64,000 nt of DNA from Comamonas testosteroni TK102 (GCF_000739375.1 NZ_CP006704.1:2480001-2544000); one strand, 5' to 3'; shown: positions 31,921-41,366, counted from the first letter of the stretch. The notes: generated by a model from the sequence alone, not told the origin. Numbers and translations are program-made.

Positions 31921-34900
31921 TGGGAAACCTGTCCTTCCATGAATTCTTCGTGCTCCAGCATCTGGGCCAGCAGGCTCTGGCGATGCTCGCCGGGCTGCTC
32001 CCACATGCCGCGGTCTATGGCTTCCAGCAGGCGCGAGACGATATCGCCCAGCGCCTGTGGATTGTGCTGGCGCAGAAACTGGCGCACGCTCTCATCTTCC
32101 ACATAGGCCTGGGTGACCATGGCGTAATGCTGGTCCGAGACCAGCGCGGTGGTGGCATCGAAGCCGAACAGATAGTCCACCGTGGCCGCCATCTCGAAGC
32201 CGCCCTTGTAGCCGTGGCGCATGGCGCCCGCAATCCACTTGGGATTTGTGACGCGGGCGCGTACCACGCGGCCGATTTCCTCAGCCAGGGAGCGAATCCT
32301 GGCAGACTGAGGATTGCCATGGTCGCCATGATAGACGGCAGGGTCGCTGCCGCCCAGGTGCCGCACGGCCGCCACCATGCCGCCCTGATGCTGGTAGTAC
32401 TCGCTGGAGTCCAGCAGGTCATGCTCGCGGCTGTCCTGGTTCTGCAGCACCACGTCCAACGCCTGCAGACGCCGCTCCAGCGCGGCGCGGGCTGGCACGC
32501 CATCGGCCTGCTGGCCGTAGGCATAGGCACCCCAGTGCAGGTAGTGGCGTGCAAAGTCGCCCGCATCGGTCCACTGGCCGCTACGCAGCATCTCGTGCAT
32601 GCTGGCGCCGTAGCTGCCTGTGGGCGCTCCGAAAACGCGCCACAGCGCCTGTTCGCGGGCCGCGTCGGTGCTCAGGCCCTGGTCAATGGCGGTTTGCGTG
32701 TCACGCAGCATGCGGGCGCGGATAGGGTTGTCCTCGGCGTCCTCATCCAGCTCGGCCACGGCACGTACCGCGGCATCGAACATCTGCACCACGTTGGGAA
32801 AGGCATCGCGGAAGAAGCCGCTGATGCGCAGCGTCACGTCAACGCGCGGGCGACGCAGCCCAACGGCAGGAATGACTTCAAAGTCGGTCACGCGCTGGCT
32901 GCCGGCCGCCCATTTGGGACGCACCCCGATCAGGGCAAAGGCCTGGGCGATATCGTCACCGCCGGTACGCATGGTGGCTGTTCCCCAGACGGAAAGACCG
33001 ATGGCTTGCGGATATTCGCCATGCTCCTGTAAATAACGCTCCAGCAGGCGCTGAGCGGACTGCTGCCCCAGCGCCCAGGCAGTCTGGGTGGGGATGGCGC
33101 GGGTGTCCACGGTGTAGAAGTTGCGACCCGTGGGCAAGGTGTCGCAGCGCCCGCGCGAGGGTGAGCCGCTCGGGCCCGGCGGCACAAAGCGTCCTTGCAG
33201 TGCGCGCGAGAACTGCAATAGCTCCTGAGGGCCGCAGGCGTCCAGTGACGGTGCAATCTGCTGCTCTATGCGCGTCAGCACTTGTCGTGTGTGCGGCCAG
33301 TCGCGGGCCAGCTCGGGCCGGGCAATGACCTGCAGGGCCAGCAGCTCGAGCCGTTCGCGCGTGTCGCCGCCATGGCGCCAGGCACCGGCATCCTGCTGCT
33401 GCAGCGCGGCCGGACGCGGGCCGTTCCAGGGTGCGGCGGCATCCATGTCCAGCGGGTTCCAGTCCATGGCCGGCAGCAGGTCGGCGGCCAGTGCGTTGAG
33501 CAGGCCCTGCTCGTTGCCACCACTGCCCGGATAGCGCGCCAGAGACAGCAGGGTGGATTCGCGCAGCTGGCCCTGGGGCGAGCGGCCGAAGATATGCAGA
33601 CCGTCGCGGATCTGGGTTTCCTTGAGTTCGCACAGATAGGCGTCGATGCGTTCCAGCAGTTGCTCGTCGGCATCGGGCTGCGCACCTGCCGCTTCGAGGC
33701 CAAGTTCGCGCAGCAGATCCTGCTGCCTGGCGCAGTCCAGAATCTGCTTGCGCAGCATGCCGGAGCGACGCAGATCGACCAGCAGGGCTTCGTAGTATTC
33801 GTCCACCAGGCGTTCCAGCTCCTGCATGGGACCGTGGTTTTCGGCGCGCGTGAGCGGCGGCATCAGATGGTCGATGATGACGGCCTGGCTGCGGCGCTTG
33901 GCCTGCGCCCCTTCGCCCGGGTCGTTGACGATGAAGGGGTAGACATGCGGCAGCGGGCCGAGAATGGCATCGGGCCAGCATTGCTGGGACAGCGCCAGGC
34001 TCTTGCCCGGCAGCCATTCCAGATTGCCATGCTTGCCTACATGGACCATGGCGTCCACGCCGAACACATCGCGCAGCCAGAAGTAGAACGCCAGATAGTG
34101 ATGGGGCGGCACCAGCTCGGCGTCGTGGTAGCTCGCGTAGTCATTGCGTCCATCGAGAGAACGTGCGGGCTGTATGCCGACAAAGACATGGCCCAGCTGC
34201 AGGCCCGCAATCATGAACCAGCCATCGCGCAGCATGGGGTCCTGCTCGGGCGCACCCCAGCGCTCGGCTATGGCCTGGGCCATATCGCCGGGCAGCTTTG
34301 CCAGGCGCTGTTGATAGGCCTGCAGCGAATAGCCCTGGCTTGCGGAACGCAGAGGCCATTTTTTCGGGTCATTGGCAATGCCCCGCTGCAGCAGGCCCAT
34401 CAGAGCCAGACCGGAGTCAGGCCGCGCAGCAGCATCGCCCAGCTGCCAGCCGTCACGTGCCAACTGATCCAGCAGGGCGATGACGGATTCCGGCGTATCG
34501 AGGCCCACGCCACTGCCCATCCGTGCCTCGCTGCCCGGGTAGTTGGCCAGTATCAGCGCGGCTTTCTTCTGCGCTGCGGGCTTGCTGCGCAGCCGACACC
34601 AGCGCCAGGCCAGGTCGGCAATCCAGGCAATGCGGTCGGGCTCGGCCTGGTAGCTGATCACATCGGCTTGCGTCAGCTCGCAGCGATGGGCCAGGCCCTT
34701 GAAGCTCATGGCGCGCGTCATGATGCGGCCGTCCATCTCGGGCAGCACCACCTGCATGGCAATGTCGCGCGGGCGCAGGCCCTGGCTGTCAGCCAGCCAG
34801 TCCTCGCGGTTGCTGCCGCTGGCGATGACCTGCAGCACGGGAATGTCGCCCGCAAGCGCATCGGCCGCCTCGCCGGTGCGCGCATGTTCTCCGAGGGCCG

Positions 34901-35741
34901 CAAACGCCGTGGTGTTGAGAATGATCTGCACCTGGTGGGTGAGGCACAGGGAGCGCAGCGTCTGCAGGCACAGCCCGTCCTTGAGCGACTCCAGGGCCAG
35001 CGGCAGCGGGTTCAGGCCGCGTGCGAGCAGGGCGTCAGCCATGAGGTCGAAGGCCTCTGTATTGGCCGCCAGCAGATGCGAGCGGTAGAACACCAGCATC
35101 GCCACGGGGGCGCCCGGGGTCCAGCGCGCCTGCAGATCGTCCAGGCCCGGAAGGTGCCCGGCATCGTCGGCCAGCCAGCTTTGTGGCACATGCACGGCCA
35201 CGGGGGGCAGCACCCGCACGGGTGCGCCCTCGCGGCCCTGGTTCAGGCCCCAGGCTGCCGCCATACGCAGGAACTCGCGCGCATTGCCAAGGCCGCCGGC
35301 GCGCAGATATTGCCACAGCGCACGGCTTTGCTCGGGCTCCAGCGTGCCCTTGGCCAGCAGTTCGGGATCTTCCTGGTTGTCGCCAGAGAACATGGCCAGC
35401 TTCTGGCCCTTGCGGCGCGCCAGCTTTTGCAGCTGCTCCAGGCCGTAGGGCCAGGTGGATTCGGCTCCCAGATGGTCGACGATGACCAGTCTTGCATGCT
35501 GCAGCACCTCGTCGATATACAGATCGAGCGAGGCGCTCTGGCGCAGATGCAGCAGATTGGCGAGCCGCAGCGTGGGGACATCGGCTTCGGCTTGCTGCCA
35601 CATCCGGTAGGCATCGGCCAGCAGCGACAGCGTGGTGTCGGCGGAACTGAGCACCACCATGTCGGCAGGCGTCTGGTCCAGACGGGTGATGATGCTGTCG
35701 TCTTCGACAAAGCCGCCAGGGCGGGAGCTGAGCAGGTGCAT
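31917..35741 (-). CDS. cobN: Cobaltochelatase large subunit CobN
   Basis: Catalytic subunit that inserts Co2+ into hydrogenobyrinic acid a,c-diamide, 1274 aa, full length for CobN. The family hallmarks are IDHLMPPLTRAENHGPMQELERLVDEYYEAL, VHVGKHGNLEWLPGKSLALS and VYPFIVNDPGEGAQAKRR in the middle. GYKGGFEMAATVDYLFGFDATTALVSDQHY and a C-terminal RGMWEQPGEHRQSLLAQM end the chelatase fold. It starts 64 bases after cobW (repeat copy B lies in that gap) and overlaps the ATPase gene by 4 bases. Confidence 0.95.
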   Translation of the reverse strand: MHLLSSRPGGFVEDDSIITRLDQTPADMVVLSSADTTLSLLADAYRMWQQAEADVPTLRLANLLHLRQSASLDLYIDEVLQHARLVIVDHLGAESTWPYGLEQLQKLARRKGQKLAMFSGDNQEDPELLAKGTLEPEQSRALWQYLRAGGLGNAREFLRMAAAWGLNQGREGAPVRVLPPVAVHVPQSWLADDAGHLPGLDDLQARWTPGAPVAMLVFYRSHLLAANTEAFDLMADALLARGLNPLPLALESLKDGLCLQTLRSLCLTHQVQIILNTTAFAALGEHARTGEAADALAGDIPVLQVIASGSNREDWLADSQGLRPRDIAMQVVLPEMDGRIMTRAMSFKGLAHRCELTQADVISYQAEPDRIAWIADLAWRWCRLRSKPAAQKKAALILANYPGSEARMGSGVGLDTPESVIALLDQLARDGWQLGDAAARPDSGLALMGLLQRGIANDPKKWPLRSASQGYSLQAYQQRLAKLPGDMAQAIAERWGAPEQDPMLRDGWFMIAGLQLGHVFVGIQPARSLDGRNDYASYHDAELVPPHHYLAFYFWLRDVFGVDAMVHVGKHGNLEWLPGKSLALSQQCWPDAILGPLPHVYPFIVNDPGEGAQAKRRSQAVIIDHLMPPLTRAENHGPMQELERLVDEYYEALLVDLRRSGMLRKQILDCARQQDLLRELGLEAAGAQPDADEQLLERIDAYLCELKETQIRDGLHIFGRSPQGQLRESTLLSLARYPGSGGNEQGLLNALAADLLPAMDWNPLDMDAAAPWNGPRPAALQQQDAGAWRHGGDTRERLELLALQVIARPELARDWPHTRQVLTRIEQQIAPSLDACGPQELLQFSRALQGRFVPPGPSGSPSRGRCDTLPTGRNFYTVDTRAIPTQTAWALGQQSAQRLLERYLQEHGEYPQAIGLSVWGTATMRTGGDDIAQAFALIGVRPKWAAGSQRVTDFEVIPAVGLRRPRVDVTLRISGFFRDAFPNVVQMFDAAVRAVAELDEDAEDNPIRARMLRDTQTAIDQGLSTDAAREQALWRVFGAPTGSYGASMHEMLRSGQWTDAGDFARHYLHWGAYAYGQQADGVPARAALERRLQALDVVLQNQDSREHDLLDSSEYYQHQGGMVAAVRHLGGSDPAVYHGDHGNPQSARIRSLAEEIGRVVRARVTNPKWIAGAMRHGYKGGFEMAATVDYLFGFDATTALVSDQHYAMVTQAYVEDESVRQFLRQHNPQALGDIVSRLLEAIDRGMWEQPGEHRQSLLAQMLEHEEFMEGQVSQ

Positions 35742-35742
35742 G

Positions 35743-35802
35743 ATTCAAAAACAGTAGCTGATGGCGCTTTTCAGCAAAGGGCTAGAGCCGGCTTTGGCTA
35801 AT
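35743..35802 (+). repeat. Dispersed intergenic repeat, copy B
   Basis: Core ACAGTAGCTGATGGCGCTTT and AGGGCTAGAGCCGGCTTTGG. It fills the gap between cobN and cobW almost exactly. Confidence 0.65.
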
Positions 35803-35805
35803 TTC

Positions 35806-36861
35806 TCAGACTTCGGCGCTTTTAAGCGTCCGCTGCAGCACGGCCGCGTCCAGCTGCTTGCCGATGAACACCAGGCGCGTGGCTGCAGCTTCGCCCTCGG
35901 CCCACGCACGGTCGAAATAGGCATCGAAGCGGCGGCCCACGCCCTGCACCAGCAGACGCATCTTCTTGCCCGGCAGAGCGGCAAAGCCCTTGACGCGCAG
36001 CACGCCATGCTGCTCCACGATGGACTGCAGGGCCTGCATCAGGCGCTCGCGGTCCACGGCGCCCAGGTCCAGGTGCAGGGAGTCGAAGGCATCGTGGTCA
36101 TGGTCTTCGTCATGGTCATGGTGGCTGTGCTTGTCGTCGATCGACAGCTCGGCGGCGCGATGCTGGCCCAGCAGCACGCTCAAGGGCACCTGGCCCTGCA
36201 CGGCTTCGATCATCTTCACGCTGGCAGGTACTTCTTCGGCCACCAGGGCACGTACCTGGCCGAGTTGTTCGGCCGTGACCAGATCGGCCTTGGACAGCAC
36301 CACCAGGTCGGCGGCAGAGAGCTGGTCCTCGAACAGCTCATGCAGGCTGGCGTCATGGTCCAGATTGGGGTCGGCCTGGCGCTGCTCGTCGACGGCATGC
36401 GGGTCATGGGCAAACTGGCCGGCGGCCGCAGCGGGCGTGTCGACCACAGTGACCACGGAATCGACGGTGAAGACATTGGCAATATCGGGCCACTGGAAGG
36501 CCTGGACCAGGGGCTTGGGCAAGGCCAGGCCGCTGGTCTCGATCAGCAGCACATCGATATCTGCACGGCGCTCGGCCAGGGCCTTCATGACGGGGAAGAA
36601 CTCTTCCTGCACGGTGCAGCACATGCAGCCGTTGGCCAGCTCGTAGATCTGGCCCGACTGCGTATCCGCGCCACCTTCTTCCTTGCAGCCTATGGCGCAG
36701 GTCTTGAGGATTTCGCCGTCAATGCCCAGTTCGCCGAACTCGTTGACGATGACGGCCACGCGCAGGCCCTTGGCCTGCTCGAGGATATGGCGCATCAAGG
36801 TGGTCTTGCCGCTGCCGAGAAAGCCGGTGACGATGGTGGCGGGGATCTTGGTGGTTTGCAT
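35806..36861 (-). CDS. cobW: CobW-type GTP-dependent metal chaperone
   Basis: P-loop GTPase (COG0523), 351 aa, thought to deliver Co2+ to the cobaltochelatase. The start at 36861 has GGAG upstream; the frame to 36888 adds nine residues. Walker A is GFLGSGKTT (near residue 12), NEFGELGIDGE follows, and the CxCC metal site is CMCC (ANGCMCCTVQEEF, ~95). GTPase motifs are ETSGLALP and SKADLV. A His/Asp-rich loop (HSHHDHDEDHDHD) in the middle could hold extra metal. Its place before cobN fits cobalt loading. Confidence 0.94.
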   Translation of the reverse strand: MQTTKIPATIVTGFLGSGKTTLMRHILEQAKGLRVAVIVNEFGELGIDGEILKTCAIGCKEEGGADTQSGQIYELANGCMCCTVQEEFFPVMKALAERRADIDVLLIETSGLALPKPLVQAFQWPDIANVFTVDSVVTVVDTPAAAAGQFAHDPHAVDEQRQADPNLDHDASLHELFEDQLSAADLVVLSKADLVTAEQLGQVRALVAEEVPASVKMIEAVQGQVPLSVLLGQHRAAELSIDDKHSHHDHDEDHDHDAFDSLHLDLGAVDRERLMQALQSIVEQHGVLRVKGFAALPGKKMRLLVQGVGRRFDAYFDRAWAEGEAAATRLVFIGKQLDAAVLQRTLKSAEV

Positions 36862-36894
36862 GGATCTATCTCCGGTGAAGGAAAGCAAGAAAAA

Positions 36895-37716
36895 TCAGGG
36901 GCGTTCGAGGAAAGCTGGTCCGTGGACATGGCATTGCGGGTTGACGCGCGCATCAAGCACATGGCCTGTGAGCGTCGACGCCAGATTGTCGGCATCCATG
37001 GGGCCGTACCAGACGCCGTCGGGGTAGACGATCATCAACGGGCCATGGTTGCAGGGGTACTGGCAGCCGGTCTGCAGCGGCTGCAGCCGGTTTTTCAGTC
37101 CCGGGGTTTCACGTATCGTGCGCGTCAGTGTGGGCCATAGCTGCAGCGCTCCCTTGGCCGCGCAGCGCGGGCCCACGCACCACAGCACATGCTGGCGGTG
37201 CTCGGGCACCAGCGACCAACCCTTGGGGTCGTGCTCCCATGGATCGTCGCCCAGCACCTCGGGCACATCGGGCTGGCGCAGTGCATCTTCCACGGACCGG
37301 GCCAGCAACTCGGTCAGTCCGGGTAGCTGCAGCAGTGGTTGACCAAATACCAGGCGCGGACAAGGATGTGAGGAATCACGTGCCGCGCGCCAGCGCATGA
37401 TGAGCTTGTGCAGCCAGCGGCGCAGCGAGGCTTCGTCAGGCACCATCACGGGCAGGATCAGAATGCTGCGGGCCTCGGCACACAGGTCCAGCGCCTCACC
37501 CAGCGTGGGCTGGGCGCGGTCCACATAGGCCGTGGTCACCTGCTGCACAGGCTGGCCTGAGGCCCTCATGTCGGCCTCCAGCCGCGCGGCCAGATCGCTG
37601 AGCTCCGTCAGGCCTGCGGTATAGGCGCCGCCCCGGCTAAGCAGGATGATGGCCAGCGAAGGCACTGCGGCCTGCTTGAGGTCGGCAGGTCGGGTGGAGG
37701 GGAGATGCTTGTTCAC
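36895..37716 (-). CDS. Degenerate CbiX-like domain fused to a [2Fe-2S] ferredoxin
   Basis: 273-aa two-domain protein. Residues ~18-150 have a CbiX/chelatase-like fold (IILLSRGGAYTAG, then TAYVDRAQPTLGEALDLC and LPVMVPDEASLRRW). In true CbiX the opening motif is GHGSR and carries the metal-binding His; here that position is Leu, and the second conserved His site (LPGRH-like) is also absent. Residues ~175-260 are a thioredoxin-like ferredoxin with C-x4-C (CVGPRC) and C-x3-C (CQYPC), then VYPDGVWYGPMDADN. It may shuttle electrons in cobalamin synthesis (for example cobalt reduction) rather than chelate. Overlaps btuF by 4 bases. Confidence 0.8.
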   Translation of the reverse strand: MNKHLPSTRPADLKQAAVPSLAIILLSRGGAYTAGLTELSDLAARLEADMRASGQPVQQVTTAYVDRAQPTLGEALDLCAEARSILILPVMVPDEASLRRWLHKLIMRWRAARDSSHPCPRLVFGQPLLQLPGLTELLARSVEDALRQPDVPEVLGDDPWEHDPKGWSLVPEHRQHVLWCVGPRCAAKGALQLWPTLTRTIRETPGLKNRLQPLQTGCQYPCNHGPLMIVYPDGVWYGPMDADNLASTLTGHVLDARVNPQCHVHGPAFLERP

Positions 37717-38783
37717 GGCAGCTCTCCTGCAGAAAACTCCACACGTTGGACGCTGATCTCGCGCTCGGGGTGCAAGGCGGCTGCCAGGCGCTGTGCGGCT
37801 TCGGTATTGCGCGGGCCGGGCGTGGCTTCGGCATAGCTCATCACGAAGAACCGGCGATTGCGAATGGCGGAAACCGCCTCAAGTTCCTTTTTATGCAGCA
37901 GGAAGTCGATCTTGCCCTGGGCGTCGGGTTGGCCGTAGTCAATGATCACGATCCACTCTGGGTCGCGCTCGATCACGTCTTCCCAGTTGCCGCGCTGCCA
38001 GTTCTGGCTCAGGTCTGCAAAGATATTGCTGGCTCCAGCCTCGTCCAGCATGGCCTGCGGCATGCCGAAGTGGCCGACGGTGACGGGAATCTCCTGGCCG
38101 CTGTCGTAGACAAAGACGCGCGGCAGCGTGCGATTGCCTTGCATCTGCTGGCGCAGCTGGGCCTGGGAGGCCCGCAGTTTGTCTATGCGTGGCTGGGTCT
38201 GCGGGAGGACGCCAAAGATGCGGCTGATGTTCTCCATGTCCAGCAATGCATCGTCCAGTGCGATGCGCTCGCGCTTTTGCACGCGGATGCAGGACTCGGA
38301 CAGCACATAGGAGGCGATGCCGTGGCTGGCCAGGCGCTCCGGGGTCACGGCACCTTGGCGAAAGCCATAGCTCCAGCCGCCAAAGACAAAGTCGGCTTCG
38401 GCGCCCAGCAATACCTCCAGGTTCATGCCCTGGGATGAAAGATCGGGCAGACGCTGCAGCCAGGGCTTGAGCTGGGGGCTGATCTCCTTGCTGGAAGGGA
38501 TGCCCGAGTAGCCGACCAGGCGCCGGCCCAGACCGAGATAGAGAAAGCTCTCGGTGATGTTGACGTCATGGGTGACGGCGCGCTGGGGAACCTTGTCGTA
38601 GCGCACCGTCTGCCCGCACACCGGCAACTCCAGTGCTGGCTGATGCTGGCGCATCGGTACCGCAACCGACTGCGGCTCGGGTGCTTTGCCGCAACCAGCC
38701 AGCAGCAGCGATGCCGCCAGAAGCGCCGAGGCGCAGGGACGATTCAAGCCAAGAGCTTGCATGGCAACAGGCCTGGGCAGCAT
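37713..38783 (-). CDS. btuF: Corrinoid ABC-type periplasmic binding protein (BtuF-like lipoprotein)
   Basis: Periplasmic binding protein for cobalamin or a related corrinoid, 356 aa from the ATG at 38783, which overlaps the receptor stop (TGATG). An ATG at 38762 (MQALGLNRPC...) is equally possible. It has a lipoprotein signal ASLLLAGC, so it is anchored by lipid. The helical-backbone fold is seen in KVPQRAVTHDVNITESFLYLGLGRRLVGYSG and VTVGHFGMPQAMLDEAGASNIF. Assignment to B12 rests on the neighbouring riboswitch-controlled receptor and permease genes; iron-siderophore binding is the alternative. Confidence 0.82.
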   Translation of the reverse strand: MLPRPVAMQALGLNRPCASALLAASLLLAGCGKAPEPQSVAVPMRQHQPALELPVCGQTVRYDKVPQRAVTHDVNITESFLYLGLGRRLVGYSGIPSSKEISPQLKPWLQRLPDLSSQGMNLEVLLGAEADFVFGGWSYGFRQGAVTPERLASHGIASYVLSESCIRVQKRERIALDDALLDMENISRIFGVLPQTQPRIDKLRASQAQLRQQMQGNRTLPRVFVYDSGQEIPVTVGHFGMPQAMLDEAGASNIFADLSQNWQRGNWEDVIERDPEWIVIIDYGQPDAQGKIDFLLHKKELEAVSAIRNRRFFVMSYAEATPGPRNTEAAQRLAAALHPEREISVQRVEFSAGELP

Positions 38784-40924
38784 CAGAAGCGCATCAGCGC
38801 GGACAGTTCCACGCTGCGCCCGCGTCCCAGCAGCCACTGGTTGCCACTATAGGCATAGGTGGCATAGAGGCGGTTGGTCAGGTTGCGGCCCACCAGGCGC
38901 AGCGTGGTGCGCGGGTTCATATCCCAGCTCAGCACGGCGTCGGTCACCACATAGGAAGGCATGCGAACGGTGTTGGCGTTGTCACCAAAACGGTCGCCCA
39001 CATAGCGCATGCCCAGCGATGCCTGCCAGGGGCCGGTGCGGTAGTGACCCCAGAGGTTGGCAGTCACGCGCGGCACGTTGCTGGGGCGGTTGCCTGCACG
39101 GTCCACGCCCTTGCTGCCTTCGAGCAAACGGTCGAACTTCGCATCCACATAGGCAATATTGCCTTCGAAGCGCAGCGTCTTGCTGGCATGGATGAGGCCA
39201 GTCAGTTCAATCCCCTTGGACGACTGCTTGCCACCCTGGACCGACAGTGCCGGACGATCGGGGTCGCGGGTGATGATGTCGTCCTTGACGATGCGATAGG
39301 CCGCCACGGTCCATTCGCCACGCCCATCGGCCAGTTGCTGCTTGTAGCCGACCTCGATCTGGCGGCCCTGGCTGAGGCTGAAGCCGGTTTGCGACTGGGC
39401 AATTGCCAGCAGGCTGGTGACGGGGTCATGGCCGGTACTGGTCTGCACATAGGCGCTGCTGAGCGCATCGAACTTGTGGGTCAGGCCCAGGCGCCAGGAG
39501 GTGCCGTTCAGCGGCTTGTCAAAGCCCGAGCCGTCCTGAATATTGTTGCGCGAGAAGGCATACCAGTCACGGCGCATGCCGGCCATCAACAGCCATTGCT
39601 CGCTGATCTTCCAGGCATCTTCAAGATACAGCGCATTCTGGCGGAGGCTGGAGTTCATGCGCGGCAGATAGGCATCGGGGCTGTCCCAATAGCCATGCTG
39701 CGGGTTGAAGGCTGAAACCGTGGACTTCCCGGTGTAGGGAGAGTTGCTGGTACTGGTGAACTGGGCGTTGGAGATGTCCCAGCCCACGGCGATCTGGTGG
39801 CTGGCGGCCTTGAGGTTCAGCCCCATGCGATTGCCCGTCTGCTGCACATCGTGGCCGATTTCCAGATAGTCGGATCGCCCCACCTGGCCGGTGGCTGGCT
39901 GGTAGTCGTAGGCCTCGATGTTCTTCCAGTGGCGATCGGACTTGAAATGATAGAGTTCGTTGCGCACCGTCAGCGCGTCGCTGGCACGCCACTGGGCCTT
40001 GGCACGGAAGCGCTGGTCCTTGAACTGGTCGATGGCATCGAGCACGTTGTAGTTCTTGTTGCGCAGCTCCTTGACGATCTGCCCGTCGACCACGGGCGAG
40101 CCGAAATAGCGCTCGGGCTTTTGCTGGCTGATGTCGGCACTGAGGTCCACGGTCAGATCGCTGCGCGGCGTCCAGCGCAGTGCGCTCATCAGCTTGCCGC
40201 TGCTGGCCTTGCCCAGTTCGCGCTCGCCGTCGGTGCGGTCGCCATAGGCATCGAGACGGTAGCTCAGGGTCTCGCCCAGTGCGCCGCCAGCGCCGATGCC
40301 GGCGTAGGCCTTGCCGTGACTGCCTGCTCCCAGCAGCACTTCGGTGGAGCGCTCGCGGCTGGGCTGCTTGCGGATGGCATTCATGGTGGCACCTGTGGTG
40401 CCGCTGCCATACATCAGCGATGCGGGGCCACGCAGCACTTCGATGCGCTCATAGCCCCAGCTGTCGCCGGGATAGTTGACGGTGCCCGAGGCCACGCCCA
40501 GCATGATGCCGTCCTCGGCAATGCCGATGGAGTTCACGCCATTGAAGCCGCGGCTTGAAAAGGACAGCCCCCCATTGCCGGGGGCGCCCGATGTGCTCAG
40601 GCCCACGGTGCGGGTGACGGTGTCGGAGACCCTGTAGTCCGCACGCTCGTCCATTTGCAGCGAAGACACGCCGCTGACGCTGGCCGGAAGATCCAGCACG
40701 GGTACGTTTACATGGGAGGCCGTGGTTGACGGCTGGCTGGTCTGCAACTCATGCGAGGGCAGGCGGTTTTCCCGCACCGTGACTTCGGGCAGGGACTGCT
40801 GGGCCATGCCGACGGCGGGGCAGAGCAAAAGCAGCTTGAGTGCGGTGTTGCCTAGATGGCGCAGCTGAGGCTTGGAGTTGAGGGCGGAATGAAGAGCAGC
40901 AAAGGTTTGTGGATGAGAGCACAT
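38783..40924 (-). CDS. TonB-dependent receptor under a cobalamin riboswitch
   Basis: Outer-membrane receptor, 713 aa. Signal region (LLLLCPAVGMAQQ), TonB-box-like PEVTVREN, plug motifs LDLPASVSGVSSLQM, FSSRGFNGVNSIGIAEDGIMLG and IEVLRGPASLMYGSGTTGATMN. The barrel ends NLTNRLYATYAYSGNQWLLGRGRSVELSALMRF with terminal Phe. By plug style it belongs to the siderophore/FhuE-like receptors rather than the short BtuB type. The riboswitch 150 bases upstream and the BtuF/CobW neighbours point to corrinoid uptake or cobalt-chelate uptake. Confidence 0.9.
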   Translation of the reverse strand: MCSHPQTFAALHSALNSKPQLRHLGNTALKLLLLCPAVGMAQQSLPEVTVRENRLPSHELQTSQPSTTASHVNVPVLDLPASVSGVSSLQMDERADYRVSDTVTRTVGLSTSGAPGNGGLSFSSRGFNGVNSIGIAEDGIMLGVASGTVNYPGDSWGYERIEVLRGPASLMYGSGTTGATMNAIRKQPSRERSTEVLLGAGSHGKAYAGIGAGGALGETLSYRLDAYGDRTDGERELGKASSGKLMSALRWTPRSDLTVDLSADISQQKPERYFGSPVVDGQIVKELRNKNYNVLDAIDQFKDQRFRAKAQWRASDALTVRNELYHFKSDRHWKNIEAYDYQPATGQVGRSDYLEIGHDVQQTGNRMGLNLKAASHQIAVGWDISNAQFTSTSNSPYTGKSTVSAFNPQHGYWDSPDAYLPRMNSSLRQNALYLEDAWKISEQWLLMAGMRRDWYAFSRNNIQDGSGFDKPLNGTSWRLGLTHKFDALSSAYVQTSTGHDPVTSLLAIAQSQTGFSLSQGRQIEVGYKQQLADGRGEWTVAAYRIVKDDIITRDPDRPALSVQGGKQSSKGIELTGLIHASKTLRFEGNIAYVDAKFDRLLEGSKGVDRAGNRPSNVPRVTANLWGHYRTGPWQASLGMRYVGDRFGDNANTVRMPSYVVTDAVLSWDMNPRTTLRLVGRNLTNRLYATYAYSGNQWLLGRGRSVELSALMRF

Positions 40925-41044
40925 ATCACGAGGCCGAAACTGCCTGAAGGGATAGCTGTGCCGCAGACAGGTCCGCCTTTCTCAGACATGACGCAATCCA
41001 CTTTCTGGCCGCTATCCGCACCCCGCAGACAGTTTTCGTAAATA

Positions 41045-41060
41045 CCGCCCCGAGGGGCGG
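41045..41060 (-). terminator. Candidate riboswitch expression-platform hairpin
   Basis: Inverted repeat CCGCCCC-GA-GGGGCGG, followed on the minus strand by TATTTACG, between riboswitch 2 and the receptor gene. It could act as the conditional terminator; the T run is short. Confidence 0.4.
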
Positions 41061-41071
41061 AGTTGAGTCAT

Positions 41072-41301
41072 CGGCAGGCCGGTCTCCGGGCTCACAGGCA
41101 ATTCATTGCTGAATTCACGACTCGCCTTCCCGAAATATGCAGACCGTCGCGATGCGAGGGGCCGGATCATGTCCAGTGGCTGCAAGCGCTGATGCGCTCG
41201 CATGAGTGTGTTGACCTGCTTACCGTTGCGGGGGCAGCCAAGGCTTCCTGAGCTTGCGATCAGACCTTGTTCCCGTTTCACTCGCTTCAAGCGAGCACCT
41301 T
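41072..41301 (-). promoter_or_regulatory. Cobalamin riboswitch 2 (before the TonB receptor)
   Basis: Minus-strand elements in order: AAACGGGAACAAGG, GGCTGCCCCCGCAACGGTAAGCAGG (core, ~41215-41245, not shown in full elsewhere), GGGAAGGCGAGTCG, and the B12 box GAGCCCGGAGACCGGCC near 41078-41093. Position and core match riboswitch 3 closely. Confidence 0.95.
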
Positions 41302-41366
41302 CCGAAACGAAGCGCCATCAAGGCGCCGCGAGAGTTTATCAGTCCCCGGGCGAAACGCGCAGGGAA

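Noticed and set aside
33282..35801. 839-codon plus-strand open frame
   Set aside because: It is the exact antisense shadow of cobN, whose family motifs are unmistakable. Low-complexity Gln/His/Ala composition.
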